Under the pieces are notes generated by a model that worked only from the letters and a program-made list of their open reading frames with translations, did not search any database and was not told the DNA's origin. A program made the translations under genes and the position numbers. A stretch of DNA of 64,000 bases from NCBI RefSeq assembly GCF_039592695.1, contig NZ_JBBUTK010000002.1, positions 806,001 to 870,000 on the forward strand, given 5' to 3'. Of this stretch, positions 30,730-39,006 are shown in pieces (the stretch's first letter is position 1; the number at the start of each line of letters is the position of its first letter). Origin of the DNA: Flagellimonas_A sp039592695 (GTDB lineage: Bacteria; Bacteroidota; Bacteroidia; Flavobacteriales; Flavobacteriaceae).

Positions 30730-33072
30730 TTGTTTCAAAATCTATTGGTTTTGCAGCGGATAACTTTATTGTTCCTTTTGATGTTTTGTTCCGTCAATGC
30801 CCAGGAATCGTACCGATTAATGGGGAAGGTCTATGATGAAAAAGAAAATGCCATTGTTATTGGCGATATTTTATTGTACAACAAAACTGAAACCGAATTA
30901 GTGCAATACACCATTCTTTCAGATGGTTTTTTTGAGTTGACCAATATAGCTGCGGGTAGCTATGTACTCAAAATTTCTTCATTGGGTTATGAAGACAAAA
31001 GCCTCTCTATTGAGATTTCCAAAGACATTTCACTTGAATTTGTACTGACGGAACAAGTTTCCAGTCTAGAGGAGGTCGAAGTCACGGCAGTGAAGAATCC
31101 CATCACGAACAGCAACGGTAATTTGAAGTTGGACGTTCAGAATCCTGTTTTTTCGTCAATTCCCGAATTGTTGGATGTGTTGGCGAAGTTGCCCACAGTG
31201 CAGATTGCCGCCAATCGGGAATCAGTTTCCGTTTTGGGTAAGGGCAATCCCTTGATTTATCTGGGCAACCAACGCATCGACTTTCAGGAATTTACCTCGC
31301 TGGCTGTTAATACCATCGAGTCGATTGAACTCATCAATAATCCATCTGCTCGTTATGAGGCCAGTGGTCGGGCGGTCATCAAAGTGACGTTGAAGCGTGA
31401 TGCTTCCTCCAATACGGTTACGTTTACCGAGATTGCTTCCATCCGTAGAAATTTCAACAATTATCTTTCTACTAGCGGAAATATGAACTTGGGCAGGTCC
31501 AACTTCCGTGGAAACTTCAGTTACAATCAATTGGGTCAATGGGAGAGCAATACGTTTCGGTTTGAAATTCCTGAACGGAATGTGTTGGTCGATTACTTGG
31601 TGCTGGTGTCCGACAACAAGCGACGGGAATTCAATGGCGGTGTGGGTTGGTACCTTCCCTTTAAAAAAGAAGGGTACATATCGCTCAATTCAAACTTTCG
31701 GCTGCAGACCAATGACGCTCCGATTTTTACAGAGACTTTTTTACGGGATGGCCTGATGGAAAACGATATTTTCACAAACACCGATAACAACAGGGAACGT
31801 AACTATGTGACGGTCAATTTCAATTTTGAAAAACCCCTGACAAAAAACCTGAACCTTTTTACGGGACTCCAATTTTCGAATTATCTGGAACTGTATGACT
31901 CCAACATTTCAAACAACATAGATGACAGTAGTTTCACGCTTGATGAGGCCCGAACACAAAAGTACCGTATCAGTTCCTTGGCATTTCGCACTGACTTCAC
32001 CCATAAGATTTCAGCCAATACCACATGGGAATTAGGCCTAAACTGGAACGAGGCCAAGGCCCAAGCAGTTTCCGATTTTCAAGATTTACGAACGGATGAT
32101 TTTACATCGGTCGATTTTGGTTATGACGAAGGATTGTACGCTGCATATACTTCGTTTGCATCTAAGTTGGGCAAAAAAGTAGATTATTCGGTAGGTCTGC
32201 GATTGGAGCACAACCAGGTCAAAAGCGGATTGGAAACCGAAGAAATTCCATTGGTAGAGCGGAAGACGACCAATCTTTTCCCGAAAATGAATGTTTCTAT
32301 ACCATTGGACTCCACAAAGACAATTTCCCTTAATTATGCTAAGAGTGTCAGCCGACCGAATTTTTCCCGAACAAACACGATTTCCTTATTTATCAATCCT
32401 TTTTTAGAAGGAGCGGGAAATATCAATTTACTGCCGAGTATGACAGATGAGGTTTCCACCAACCTGCAATGGAAAAACAAATCGTTGGCAGTGGGTTACA
32501 ATCGTACCAAACGCCCCATGAATTTTACCATTGGTTATGATGAAGAGGCAGATGTCGCGATACTGTCACAGGTGAATCTTGAAAAGGAATCCGGTTTTTT
32601 CAGCAATCTCACATTGCCTTTTTCCAAAGGAATTTGGAGCACCACCAATACCATTGCCCTTTATTACAACAAGATTGAAGACAACAATGCCGTTTTAGGG
32701 GTAGCAAGGCCTTACATCTATGCCTATAGCAATCATCAATTCAAAATCGCCAAAGACATGACTGTGGCTTTTGGGGTATGGGCACTTACCCGAAGACAAG
32801 AAGGTATCTTTAAGCGAAATACCATGATTGTGCCAGATACGATTATTTCAAAAACCTTTTTTAAAAAATGGGAATGCAGTCTACGATTCAATGATTTTTT
32901 CAGGGCCATGAACTTTGAGGAGGCATACGCGATTGATGGGGTTTTTGCAGAAGGCACCTACTTTGCCGACGGTCGCGAAATGGCACTCACCATTCGGTAT
33001 CGATTCGGTGACGACGCAAAAAATGATTTTAAGAGCAGAGATGTCGATGAGAATTTAGACCGTATCAATTAA
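30730..33072 (+). CDS. TonB-receptor-like outer-membrane beta-barrel protein
   Basis: About 780 residues. Signal peptide ending MFCSVNAQ, then a CarboxypepD_reg-like domain (YRLMGKVYDEKENAIVIGD, LKISSLGYEDKSLSIEIS), a plug-like region (LPTVQIAANRESVSVLGKGN, IDFQEFTSLAVNTIESIELI) and a long barrel ending in LTIRYRFGDDAKN. It belongs to the outer-membrane beta-barrel family related to TonB-dependent receptors; a TonB box was not found. The substrate is unknown. There is no ATG at the signal peptide; a TTG at 30730 is the best start, since the ATG at 30781 would cut the signal. Lies downstream of the membrane LuxR regulator. Confidence 0.8.
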   Translation: MFQNLLVLQRITLLFLLMFCSVNAQESYRLMGKVYDEKENAIVIGDILLYNKTETELVQYTILSDGFFELTNIAAGSYVLKISSLGYEDKSLSIEISKDISLEFVLTEQVSSLEEVEVTAVKNPITNSNGNLKLDVQNPVFSSIPELLDVLAKLPTVQIAANRESVSVLGKGNPLIYLGNQRIDFQEFTSLAVNTIESIELINNPSARYEASGRAVIKVTLKRDASSNTVTFTEIASIRRNFNNYLSTSGNMNLGRSNFRGNFSYNQLGQWESNTFRFEIPERNVLVDYLVLVSDNKRREFNGGVGWYLPFKKEGYISLNSNFRLQTNDAPIFTETFLRDGLMENDIFTNTDNNRERNYVTVNFNFEKPLTKNLNLFTGLQFSNYLELYDSNISNNIDDSSFTLDEARTQKYRISSLAFRTDFTHKISANTTWELGLNWNEAKAQAVSDFQDLRTDDFTSVDFGYDEGLYAAYTSFASKLGKKVDYSVGLRLEHNQVKSGLETEEIPLVERKTTNLFPKMNVSIPLDSTKTISLNYAKSVSRPNFSRTNTISLFINPFLEGAGNINLLPSMTDEVSTNLQWKNKSLAVGYNRTKRPMNFTIGYDEEADVAILSQVNLEKESGFFSNLTLPFSKGIWSTTNTIALYYNKIEDNNAVLGVARPYIYAYSNHQFKIAKDMTVAFGVWALTRRQEGIFKRNTMIVPDTIISKTFFKKWECSLRFNDFFRAMNFEEAYAIDGVFAEGTYFADGREMALTIRYRFGDDAKNDFKSRDVDENLDRIN

Positions 33073-33101
33073 TCTAACGTCTCATGTCTATAATCTTACG
33101 T

Positions 33102-33998
33102 CTATTCTCCCGTTAACTCCGTAAACAAACTCTCTAAATTCTTGTTCTTACGGCTCAGTTGAAGCGTTTTGAGTTTGTTGTCATGTGCAAAATCAAAAAC
33201 CGCTGGGCGCATGTCCTTTGCAGTGTTGAAGGTAATTTCATAGATGAAGCCACCTGTGTTTTTAACCGATTTCACGTTGGGCAATTGATTCAACAGCACT
33301 TCCTCCACACGGTAATCAAACTCCACTTCAATAATTTGCTCTTCGGCTTCACGAAGTTCTTCCAATCTTTTATCGGCGACAATCTCACCTTTGTTGATGA
33401 TGATGACCCTATCGCAAACCGCCTCGACCTCTTTCATAATATGGGTGGAGAGTAGAATCGTTTTTTTCTTGCCAATTTCACGAATCAGTTTTCTGATCTC
33501 GATAAGTTGGTTGGGGTCGAGGCCTGTAGTGGGTTCGTCCAATATCAAGACATCGGGGTCGTGCAAGAGTGCCGCTGCCAGTCCGACCCGTTGGCGATAG
33601 CCTTTTGACAGCTGTCCGATTTTTTTATGGGCCTCTGGGGTCAGTCCGGTTTGTTCAATGACTTCGGCAATTCGATTTTTCGCCACCTTGTACACATCGG
33701 CGTTGAAAGCGAGATATTCCTTCACATACATTTCCAAGTACAGTGGATTGTGTTCGGGCAGGTATCCGATACTTTTTTGAACGCTTCGTTCCTCTTTCAG
33801 AACGTCATATCCGTTCACGGCAGCCTCTCCTACATCCGCTTTGTAATACGTGGTCAAGATGCGCATCATGGTCGATTTGCCCGCACCATTTGGACCCAAA
33901 AAACCGACAATCTCCCCTTTTTTGATGTCGAAAGAGACACTGTTCAACGCTTTTTGCTTACCGAAGGTTTTGGTGATGTTTTGAGCAGTTATGGACAT
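33102..33998 (-). CDS. gldA: Gliding motility ABC transporter ATP-binding protein GldA
   Basis: 298 residues. Walker A GPNGAGKST near 35, ABC signature LSKGYRQRVGLAAALLHDP near 130, Walker B VLILDEPTTGLDP near 150, switch His in LLSTHIMKEV. Length and C-terminal part (SRKNKNLESLFTELTGE) match GldA, the ATPase of the GldAFG transporter needed for gliding in Flavobacteriaceae. gldF and gldG are not adjacent. Its ATG overlaps by one base the stop of the small gene upstream on the same strand, so the two are probably co-transcribed. Confidence 0.9.
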   Translation of the reverse strand: MSITAQNITKTFGKQKALNSVSFDIKKGEIVGFLGPNGAGKSTMMRILTTYYKADVGEAAVNGYDVLKEERSVQKSIGYLPEHNPLYLEMYVKEYLAFNADVYKVAKNRIAEVIEQTGLTPEAHKKIGQLSKGYRQRVGLAAALLHDPDVLILDEPTTGLDPNQLIEIRKLIREIGKKKTILLSTHIMKEVEAVCDRVIIINKGEIVADKRLEELREAEEQIIEVEFDYRVEEVLLNQLPNVKSVKNTGGFIYEITFNTAKDMRPAVFDFAHDNKLKTLQLSRKNKNLESLFTELTGE

Positions 33999-34367
33999 TA
34001 AGAGATTCTTTTGCTGACGAAATTAACCAATTGAGAGATTTCCTCAAGGTTGCATTCATGAAGATGATAGCACTTTTTTTGACCCTTGTATTTGAATTCA
34101 AGTAGATTTTTGTTCGTGGTTGGTTTTGAAAGTGCAAATTCTCCAAAAAGACTTCCCAAGAAACTGATAATGCTTCCGACCAAATCAGTCTTTGATTTAT
34201 GAAACTCAAAGTTTTTTAATGCTTTCATGGAATATGGAATCGGTTTTTCAGATTCATACCTATCATGAACATGTAACACACCATCTGCAATGAAAATCTC
34301 AAAAACCGGCTTTTCCTCAAGAGGAATCTTTTCATACCAATAAAATTGAGATTCAAAAATAAACCAT
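33998..34367 (-). pseudogene. Small unknown protein with probable 5' frameshift
   Basis: The open frame on the minus strand reads from about 34381 to 33998 and codes ESQFYWYEKIPLEEKPVFEI and later HDRYESEKPIPYSMKALKNF, but has no ATG; the first usable start is a GTG at 34279, which would lose a well-formed N-terminus. An ATG at 34367 is in a different frame and would join this one if the run of five A at 34355-34359 (T on the minus strand) were one base shorter. A one-base slip or error is thus likely. I do not recognise the family. It abuts a type A repeat and gldA. Confidence 0.5.
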
Positions 34368-34370
34368 TTA

Positions 34371-34430
34371 AGCTCCCCTCCTCAGTTGAGAAAGGGGGAG
34401 GGCTTTGACTAAAGGGAGGAGCTTTTTGTA
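34371..34430. repeat. Type A repeat at the 5' end of the small gene before gldA
   Basis: AAGCTCCCCTCCTCAGTTGA then GAAAGGGGGAGGGCTTTGAC and AAAGGGAGGAGCTT. The minus-strand form ends GGAGGGGAGCTTAA in front of ATG 34367, as type A units do before several other genes. Confidence 0.75.
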
Positions 34431-34514
34431 TTCCTAATTTTCTTGTACTTTTTATCAACAATCTTCATTCAATGTATCAGAATGTAATAAAATCAAAAAA
34501 AATCCGTCATTCTC

Positions 34515-34544
34515 TTTGTATTCTCAGTTGAATACCTAATCTTA
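34515..34544 (+). promoter_or_regulatory. Promoter of the Phe/Tyr operon leader
   Basis: TTTG (34515-34518), 18 bases, TAATCTTA (34537-34544, one or two mismatches to TAnnTTTG). It lies 19 bases before the leader peptide ATG. Confidence 0.45.
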
Positions 34545-34562
34545 GCCGCAAGTTTTTCAACA

Positions 34563-34634
34563 ATGAACAACACGTATTTCTGGAACGGTTTCTTTTTTTA
34601 CTTCTTTTACCGAAGAGGTTTGGGACTGTTATGA
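34563..34634 (+). CDS. pheL: Phe/Tyr attenuator leader peptide
   Basis: 23 codons from ATG 34563 to TGA 34632-34634. Codons 5-16 contain six Phe, three Tyr and one Trp, including the run FFFYFFY at codons 10-16; the end is RRGLGLL. It lies just before the terminator at 34660 and the pheA gene. Ribosomes pausing at these codons when charged tRNA-Phe or tRNA-Tyr is scarce would let the antiterminator form. Too short for usual gene calling. Together with the hairpins it is a textbook attenuator layout; the peptide itself needs no other function. Confidence 0.88.
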   Translation: MNNTYFWNGFFFYFFYRRGLGLL

Positions 34635-34666
34635 TATACGTTTAGTATAGAAACATTGAAAGTCCC
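34622..34666 (+). promoter_or_regulatory. Antiterminator pairing
   Basis: GGGACT (34622-34627), in the last codons of the leader peptide, is complementary to AGTCCC (34661-34666), the left arm of the terminator. A ribosome stalled at the aromatic run leaves GGGACT free; one that reaches the stop codon covers it. Confidence 0.7.
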
Positions 34667-34691
34667 GACCCGAAGTCGGGACTTATTTTTT
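34660..34691 (+). terminator. Attenuator terminator
   Basis: AAGTCCCGAC / GTCGGGACTT: perfect 10-base stem, 5-base loop, then ATTTTTT. It lies between the leader peptide and pheA. Confidence 0.9.
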
Positions 34692-34706
34692 GCACAAAAT
34701 TGAGAT

Positions 34707-34738
34707 TTCCCCTCCTTTGGAGGGGGTTAGGGGAGTCC
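34707..34738. repeat. Type A repeat ending at the pheA start
   Basis: TTCCCCTCCTTTGGAGGGGG then TTAGGGGAGTCC, directly before ATG 34739. The GGGGAG part may act as a ribosome binding site. Confidence 0.85.
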
Positions 34739-35569
34739 ATGAAACTGAAAATCGCCATACAGGGAATCAAAGGAAGCAACCACCACCAGGTCGCCACCGA
34801 CTATTTTGGTGAGGCCATTGAATTGGTTGAATGCCTTTCATTTGATAAGATGATAGACCATATCTTGGCTGATTCTGCAGACAAGGGCGTAATGGCCATT
34901 GAAAACTCCATTGCGGGCAGCATCATCCCCAATTATAATTTGATATGCCAAAATGGGCTGCACATTATCGGTGAGCATTATCTGAGCATTCACCATAATC
35001 TGATGGCGTTAAAAGGGCAGGCCATCAGTGCTATTCAAGAGGTTCGGTCGCATCCCATGGCGTTGTTGCAGTGCATGGATTTTCTAAAACAGCATCCCCA
35101 CCTGAAACTGGTTGAGGATGTGGATACCGCAGAAACGGCACGACAAATTCAAGAAAAGAAGCTCAACCATGTTGCTGCCATTGCTCCAAAAGTAGCGGCA
35201 GAATTATATGACTTGGAGATCGTTGCTCCAGAAATTCAGACCATAAAAAACAATGCCACACGGTTTATTATCATCAAAAAGCAAAACAAAGTTTTGCCCA
35301 AGGAGAAAATCAACAAAGCTTCCTTACGATTTACTACCGACCACAAAAGGGGCAGTTTGGCAACGGTCTTGAACGTGATGAGCGATTGTAATCTAAATTT
35401 GACCAAGATTCAATCATTACCCGTGATTGAAACCCCTTGGAAATACGCTTTTTTTGTCGATGTCACCTTTGAAAACTATGAGCACTTCACCAAGGCAAAA
35501 TCCTTGTTGCAAATCATGTTGGAAGAATTCACCGTGCTCGGGGAATATAAAAATGCACTGTTATCATGA
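34739..35569 (+). CDS. pheA: Prephenate dehydratase
   Basis: 276 residues. It turns prephenate into phenylpyruvate, the committed step to phenylalanine. IAIQGIKGSNHHQVATDYFG at residue 4, GVMAIENSIAGSIIPNYNLI near 57, HHNLMALKG near 92, AAIAPKVAAELYDLEIVA near 146, and NNATRFIIIKK near 174 define the catalytic domain; an ACT domain (LRFTTDHKRGSLATVLNVMS, LTKIQSLPV) follows for feedback by phenylalanine. ATG 34739 is chosen over an upstream in-frame start at 34700 whose residues (RFPLLWRGLGES) come only from a repeat. First gene after the attenuator; overlaps the next by 4 bases. Confidence 0.93.
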   Translation: MKLKIAIQGIKGSNHHQVATDYFGEAIELVECLSFDKMIDHILADSADKGVMAIENSIAGSIIPNYNLICQNGLHIIGEHYLSIHHNLMALKGQAISAIQEVRSHPMALLQCMDFLKQHPHLKLVEDVDTAETARQIQEKKLNHVAAIAPKVAAELYDLEIVAPEIQTIKNNATRFIIIKKQNKVLPKEKINKASLRFTTDHKRGSLATVLNVMSDCNLNLTKIQSLPVIETPWKYAFFVDVTFENYEHFTKAKSLLQIMLEEFTVLGEYKNALLS

Positions 35570-36708
35570 AAACTGCGGATAGGCTGCACACAGTTCAGGA
35601 ATACTACTTCTCAAAAAAATTACGTGAGGTAAGAGGATTGATGGCTGAAGGAAGGCCCATCATCAATATGGGAATAGGCAGCCCAGACCTACCGCCGCCT
35701 GTTGGGGCATTGCAGACTTTGAACAATGTGCTTTATCAAGAGGGCGTACATCAGTATCAGAGTTATCAGGGGCTTCCGGAGCTTCGTGAAGCGATGGCCG
35801 ATTTTTACAAGCAACGTTTTGGCGTGACCGTAAATCCGCAAAATGAAGTGTTGCCCTTAATTGGTTCCAAAGAGGGTATCATGCACATCAGTCTGGCTTT
35901 TTTAAATGAGGGCGATGGGGTTTTGGTGCCCAATCCGGGATATCCTACGTATTCGTCAGTGTCTAGATTGATTGGTGCCAAATTGGTGGAATATGATTTG
36001 TTGGAAGAAAACGATTGGTTGCCTGATTTGGAAGCTCTTAAGAGAACAGATTTGTCGAACATCAAATTGATGTGGATCAGTTACCCCAATATGCCCACTG
36101 GTGCCAAAATCACTTTTAAAAAAATGCAGATGTTGGTCGATTTTGCCAAAAAGCATGACATTTTGTTGGTGAACGACAATCCGTACAGTTTTGTTTTGAA
36201 CAGTTCACCCACCAGTATTTTGCAGGTTGAAGGGGCCAAAGAATACGCATTGGAGCTGAACTCCCTCAGCAAGACCTTTAACCTTGCGGGTTGGCGTGTG
36301 GGCATGGTGATGGGTAGTGCAGAACATGTTCTCGCCGTTCTTAAGGTAAAGAGCAATATGGATTCGGGCATGTTCTACGGTATTCAAAAAGGAGCGGTTG
36401 CAGCCTTAAAAAGTGGTCAGGAGTGGTTCAAAGAATTGGATGCCACGTATGAAAAAAGAAGGGATTTAATGTTCCGATTGGTGGATAAATTGGGCTGTAC
36501 CTATGATGCAACTACAGCTGGAATGTTTGTCTGGGCCAAATTGCCAGAAGATTCGAAAACATCCGAAGAATTTATTGATGAGGTGTTGTATGACAAGAGC
36601 ATCTTTATTGCCCCTGGCACTATTTTCGGGAGCAATGGGGAAGGTTATATCCGTTTTTCACTTTGCGTCAAAGAAGAAAAAATAAAAGAAGCCATTAATA
36701 GATTCTAG
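35566..36708 (+). CDS. Class I/II PLP aminotransferase, likely aromatic
   Basis: 380 residues of fold type I. YQSYQGLPELREAMADFYKQ near 64, GSKEGIMHISLAFLNEGDGV near 103, WISYPNMPTGAKITFKKMQM near 168, and the PLP lysine in LNSLSKTFNLAGWRVGMVMG near 231. By position between pheA and tyrA it probably transfers the amino group to phenylpyruvate and hydroxyphenylpyruvate, the last step to Phe and Tyr (inference). It overlaps pheA by 4 bases (ATGA). Confidence 0.88.
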   Translation: MKTADRLHTVQEYYFSKKLREVRGLMAEGRPIINMGIGSPDLPPPVGALQTLNNVLYQEGVHQYQSYQGLPELREAMADFYKQRFGVTVNPQNEVLPLIGSKEGIMHISLAFLNEGDGVLVPNPGYPTYSSVSRLIGAKLVEYDLLEENDWLPDLEALKRTDLSNIKLMWISYPNMPTGAKITFKKMQMLVDFAKKHDILLVNDNPYSFVLNSSPTSILQVEGAKEYALELNSLSKTFNLAGWRVGMVMGSAEHVLAVLKVKSNMDSGMFYGIQKGAVAALKSGQEWFKELDATYEKRRDLMFRLVDKLGCTYDATTAGMFVWAKLPEDSKTSEEFIDEVLYDKSIFIAPGTIFGSNGEGYIRFSLCVKEEKIKEAINRF

Positions 36709-36759
36709 AATGAAGAATTTAGAATTACGAATTGTCACCTTGAGCGCAGTCGAAGGGTC
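36709..36759. repeat. Type E spacer and type B REP-like unit
   Basis: GAATGAAGAATTTAGAATTA then CGAATT, followed by GTCACCTTGAGCGCAGTCGA then AGGGTC. Between the aminotransferase and tyrA genes. Confidence 0.8.
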
Positions 36760-36786
36760 GTTGGTTCTTAATCATCCAGAAAAGTT

Positions 36787-37650
36787 ATGAGGTTCGCAAT
36801 CATCGGAATAGGTTTAATCGGAGGTTCTTTTGCAAAGGGCATCAAACGGTTGCACCCTACCGCTAAAATTATAGGGATTGATAACAATGCATCCCATCTG
36901 GAAGAAGCACTTCAACTGGGTCTCATTGATCAAAAAGGCGATTACGAAAAGCTTCCTGAAGCAGAAATGGTCATTATGGCGATACCTGTGGATGTGGCAG
37001 TCAAAGAGCTTCCCAAGGTTTTGGACAGTATTGGTGATGATTGTCTGGTATTCGATGTGGGCTCCACCAAATCATTGGTTTGCGAATCCGTCGAGAACCA
37101 TCCGAAACGAAGAAACTATCTGGCCTGCCATCCAATAGCCGGTACGGAGTTTTCAGGTCCGTCCGCAGCCTTTGATGGCCTTTACGAAGGCAAGACCAAC
37201 ATCATTTGTGAAGTGGAGAAAACAGCGTTTAAGCTGCAAGAAAAAGCATTGGAACTCTTTCAGGGATTGGGTATGCGCATCCGCTATATGAATCCTGAAT
37301 CACATGACAAGCACATTGCCTATGTGTCCCACTTGTCGCACATCAGTTCCTTCATGTTGGGTAAAACGGTGATTGAAGAGGAAGAAAACGAACGCGACAT
37401 TTTTGACATGGCGGGCAGTGGTTTTGAAAGCACGGTGCGATTGGCCAAAAGTTCTCCCGACATGTGGGCGCCGATTTTTGAGCAGAACAAAGCGAATGTG
37501 GTCAAAAGTTTGGAAGAGTACATCAAAAATCTGGAATCCTTTAAGCAATTAATGGAAGAAAATGATTTTGAGGGAATCCATTCCCAAATGAACAATACGA
37601 ACCGGATAAAACAAATTTTAAAGGGAATACCGTTGGGAAGTACGAAGTAG
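36787..37650 (+). CDS. tyrA: Prephenate dehydrogenase
   Basis: 287 residues. It oxidatively decarboxylates prephenate to hydroxyphenylpyruvate for tyrosine. The NAD motif FAIIGIGLIGGSFAKGIKR is at residue 3; VFDVGSTKSLVCESVENHP near 91, CHPIAGTEFSGPSAA near 116, and AYVSHLSHISSFMLG near 178 (with the catalytic His) are conserved, as is DIFDMAGSGFESTVRLAKSS near 200. No chorismate mutase or ACT domain is attached, so the mutase comes from the fusion encoded by the next gene. Part of the attenuator-controlled operon. Confidence 0.94.
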   Translation: MRFAIIGIGLIGGSFAKGIKRLHPTAKIIGIDNNASHLEEALQLGLIDQKGDYEKLPEAEMVIMAIPVDVAVKELPKVLDSIGDDCLVFDVGSTKSLVCESVENHPKRRNYLACHPIAGTEFSGPSAAFDGLYEGKTNIICEVEKTAFKLQEKALELFQGLGMRIRYMNPESHDKHIAYVSHLSHISSFMLGKTVIEEEENERDIFDMAGSGFESTVRLAKSSPDMWAPIFEQNKANVVKSLEEYIKNLESFKQLMEENDFEGIHSQMNNTNRIKQILKGIPLGSTK

Positions 37651-37715
37651 GAAATACGAAATACAAGACCTGCAAGGTGTTGTCTGCAAAGCAGACCTCC
37701 TTGAAGGTCTAAAAC
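37636..37715. repeat. Type E spacer plus type D stem loop
   Basis: GGAAGTACGAAGTAGGAAAT then ACGAAATAC (type E), then GACCTGCAAGGTGTTGTCTG with AAGCAGACCTCCTTGAAGGT (37667-37710), the same plan as the stem loop at 23717. Confidence 0.8.
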
Positions 37716-37771
37716 GTAAGAAATAAGAATTGGCAAACAAAAACACGAAATAAAACGAATTAACACATACG

Positions 37772-38854
37772 ATGAAGAACTCAAAAGAACTACGAACATG
37801 GTTGGATGATATGCAATTACCGCACCCATTGGTGATTGCAGGGCCATGCAGTGCCGAGACCGAAGACCAAGTAATGAAAATTGCGAACGAATTGAAAGAT
37901 TCAGATGTCAGTTACTACCGTGCAGGAATCTGGAAACCCCGCACCCGCCCCGGTAATTTTGAAGGCGTGGGTGCCATCGGCCTGAAATGGTTGCAGCGTG
38001 TCAAAAAAGAAACCGGACTGATGACCGCCACTGAGGTTGCCAATAGGGTGCATGTTGATTTGGCCCTCGAACACGATATCGATTTATTATGGATAGGAGC
38101 TCGTTCAACGGTCAGCCCTTTTATTGTTCAAGAAATTGCTAATGCTTTAGAGGGTACCGATAAGGTGGTCTTGATAAAAAACCCCGTTAATCCTGATTTG
38201 GCATTGTGGCTCGGCGCTGTAGAGCGTTTGCATTCGGCCAATATCGAAAAATTGGGAGTCATTCACCGTGGCTTTTCTACCTATCAAAAAACGAAATATA
38301 GAAATATTCCCGAATGGCAGATAGCCATCGAATTGCAAAGTCGTTTTCCAGATTTACCATTGATCAATGACCCGAGCCACATCACGGGCAAACGCGATAT
38401 GGTGTTTGATGTCTCGCAAACGGCATTGGACCTCAATTTTGATGGGCTCATGATTGAAACCCATGTTGATCCTGACAATGCTTGGAGTGATGCGGCACAA
38501 CAGGTGACACCATCAAATTTGAAGCAGATGTTCAAAGATTTAAAAATGCGAAAAGAGACTGATGAGCAGGCAGAATACAACTCGAAGCTGAGCAACCTGC
38601 GGGCACAAATTGATGTAATTGACAATCAATTGATTGACACGTTGGGCAAGCGTATGCAAGTGGCCGATGCCATTGGTGAGTTGAAAAAGCAACGAAACGT
38701 TGCTGTACTTCAGACCAACCGATGGAACACCATTTTAGGAAAAATGATTCTCGAAGGTGAAGAGCACGGCCTGAGCGAAGAGTTTGTGCTGCGTATGTTC
38801 AAAGCCATTCACCAAGAAAGTATCAACCATCAGGAGAAAATCATCAACGCTTAA
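37772..38854 (+). CDS. DAHP synthase - chorismate mutase (type II) bifunctional enzyme
   Basis: 360 residues. Residues 1 to about 260 are a type I-beta (KDO8P-like) DAHP synthase: VIAGPCSAETEDQVMKIANE at 21, YRAGIWKPRTRPGNFEGVG near 50, IGARSTVSPFIVQEI near 108, LINDPSHITGKRDMV near 200. Residues about 270-360 are an AroQ-type chorismate mutase (LRAQIDVIDNQLIDTLGKRM, VADAIGELKKQRN). It carries out the first step of the shikimate pathway and the conversion of chorismate to prephenate, feeding PheA and TyrA encoded upstream. Fusion lets prephenate or aromatic products control entry to the pathway (known for such fusions). Confidence 0.94.
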   Translation: MKNSKELRTWLDDMQLPHPLVIAGPCSAETEDQVMKIANELKDSDVSYYRAGIWKPRTRPGNFEGVGAIGLKWLQRVKKETGLMTATEVANRVHVDLALEHDIDLLWIGARSTVSPFIVQEIANALEGTDKVVLIKNPVNPDLALWLGAVERLHSANIEKLGVIHRGFSTYQKTKYRNIPEWQIAIELQSRFPDLPLINDPSHITGKRDMVFDVSQTALDLNFDGLMIETHVDPDNAWSDAAQQVTPSNLKQMFKDLKMRKETDEQAEYNSKLSNLRAQIDVIDNQLIDTLGKRMQVADAIGELKKQRNVAVLQTNRWNTILGKMILEGEEHGLSEEFVLRMFKAIHQESINHQEKIINA

Positions 38855-38862
38855 TGTAGGCA

Positions 38863-38915
38863 TTCCCCTCCTTTGGAGGGGGCGTCCCGACCAAAGTGTC
38901 GGGGCGGGGTGGGTG
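38863..38915. repeat. Type A repeat with inner TCCCGAC/GTCGGG stem
   Basis: TTCCCCTCCTTTGGAGGGGG then CGTCCCGACCAAAGTGTCGG and GGCGGGGTGGG. The inner stem loop interrupts the usual GGAGG-TTAGG layout. Confidence 0.8.
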
Positions 38916-39006
38916 CTTGATCAAGTATGAAGATGGGTTGGTTTTTAAATTAAAACTGTAACAATACCTGAATTTCTTCATCTTTCAGAAAACAAAACAG
39001 AACGTC

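Noticed and set aside
34700..34738. Upstream start for pheA
   Set aside because: The extra residues come only from the type A repeat; ATG 34739 matches other prephenate dehydratases.
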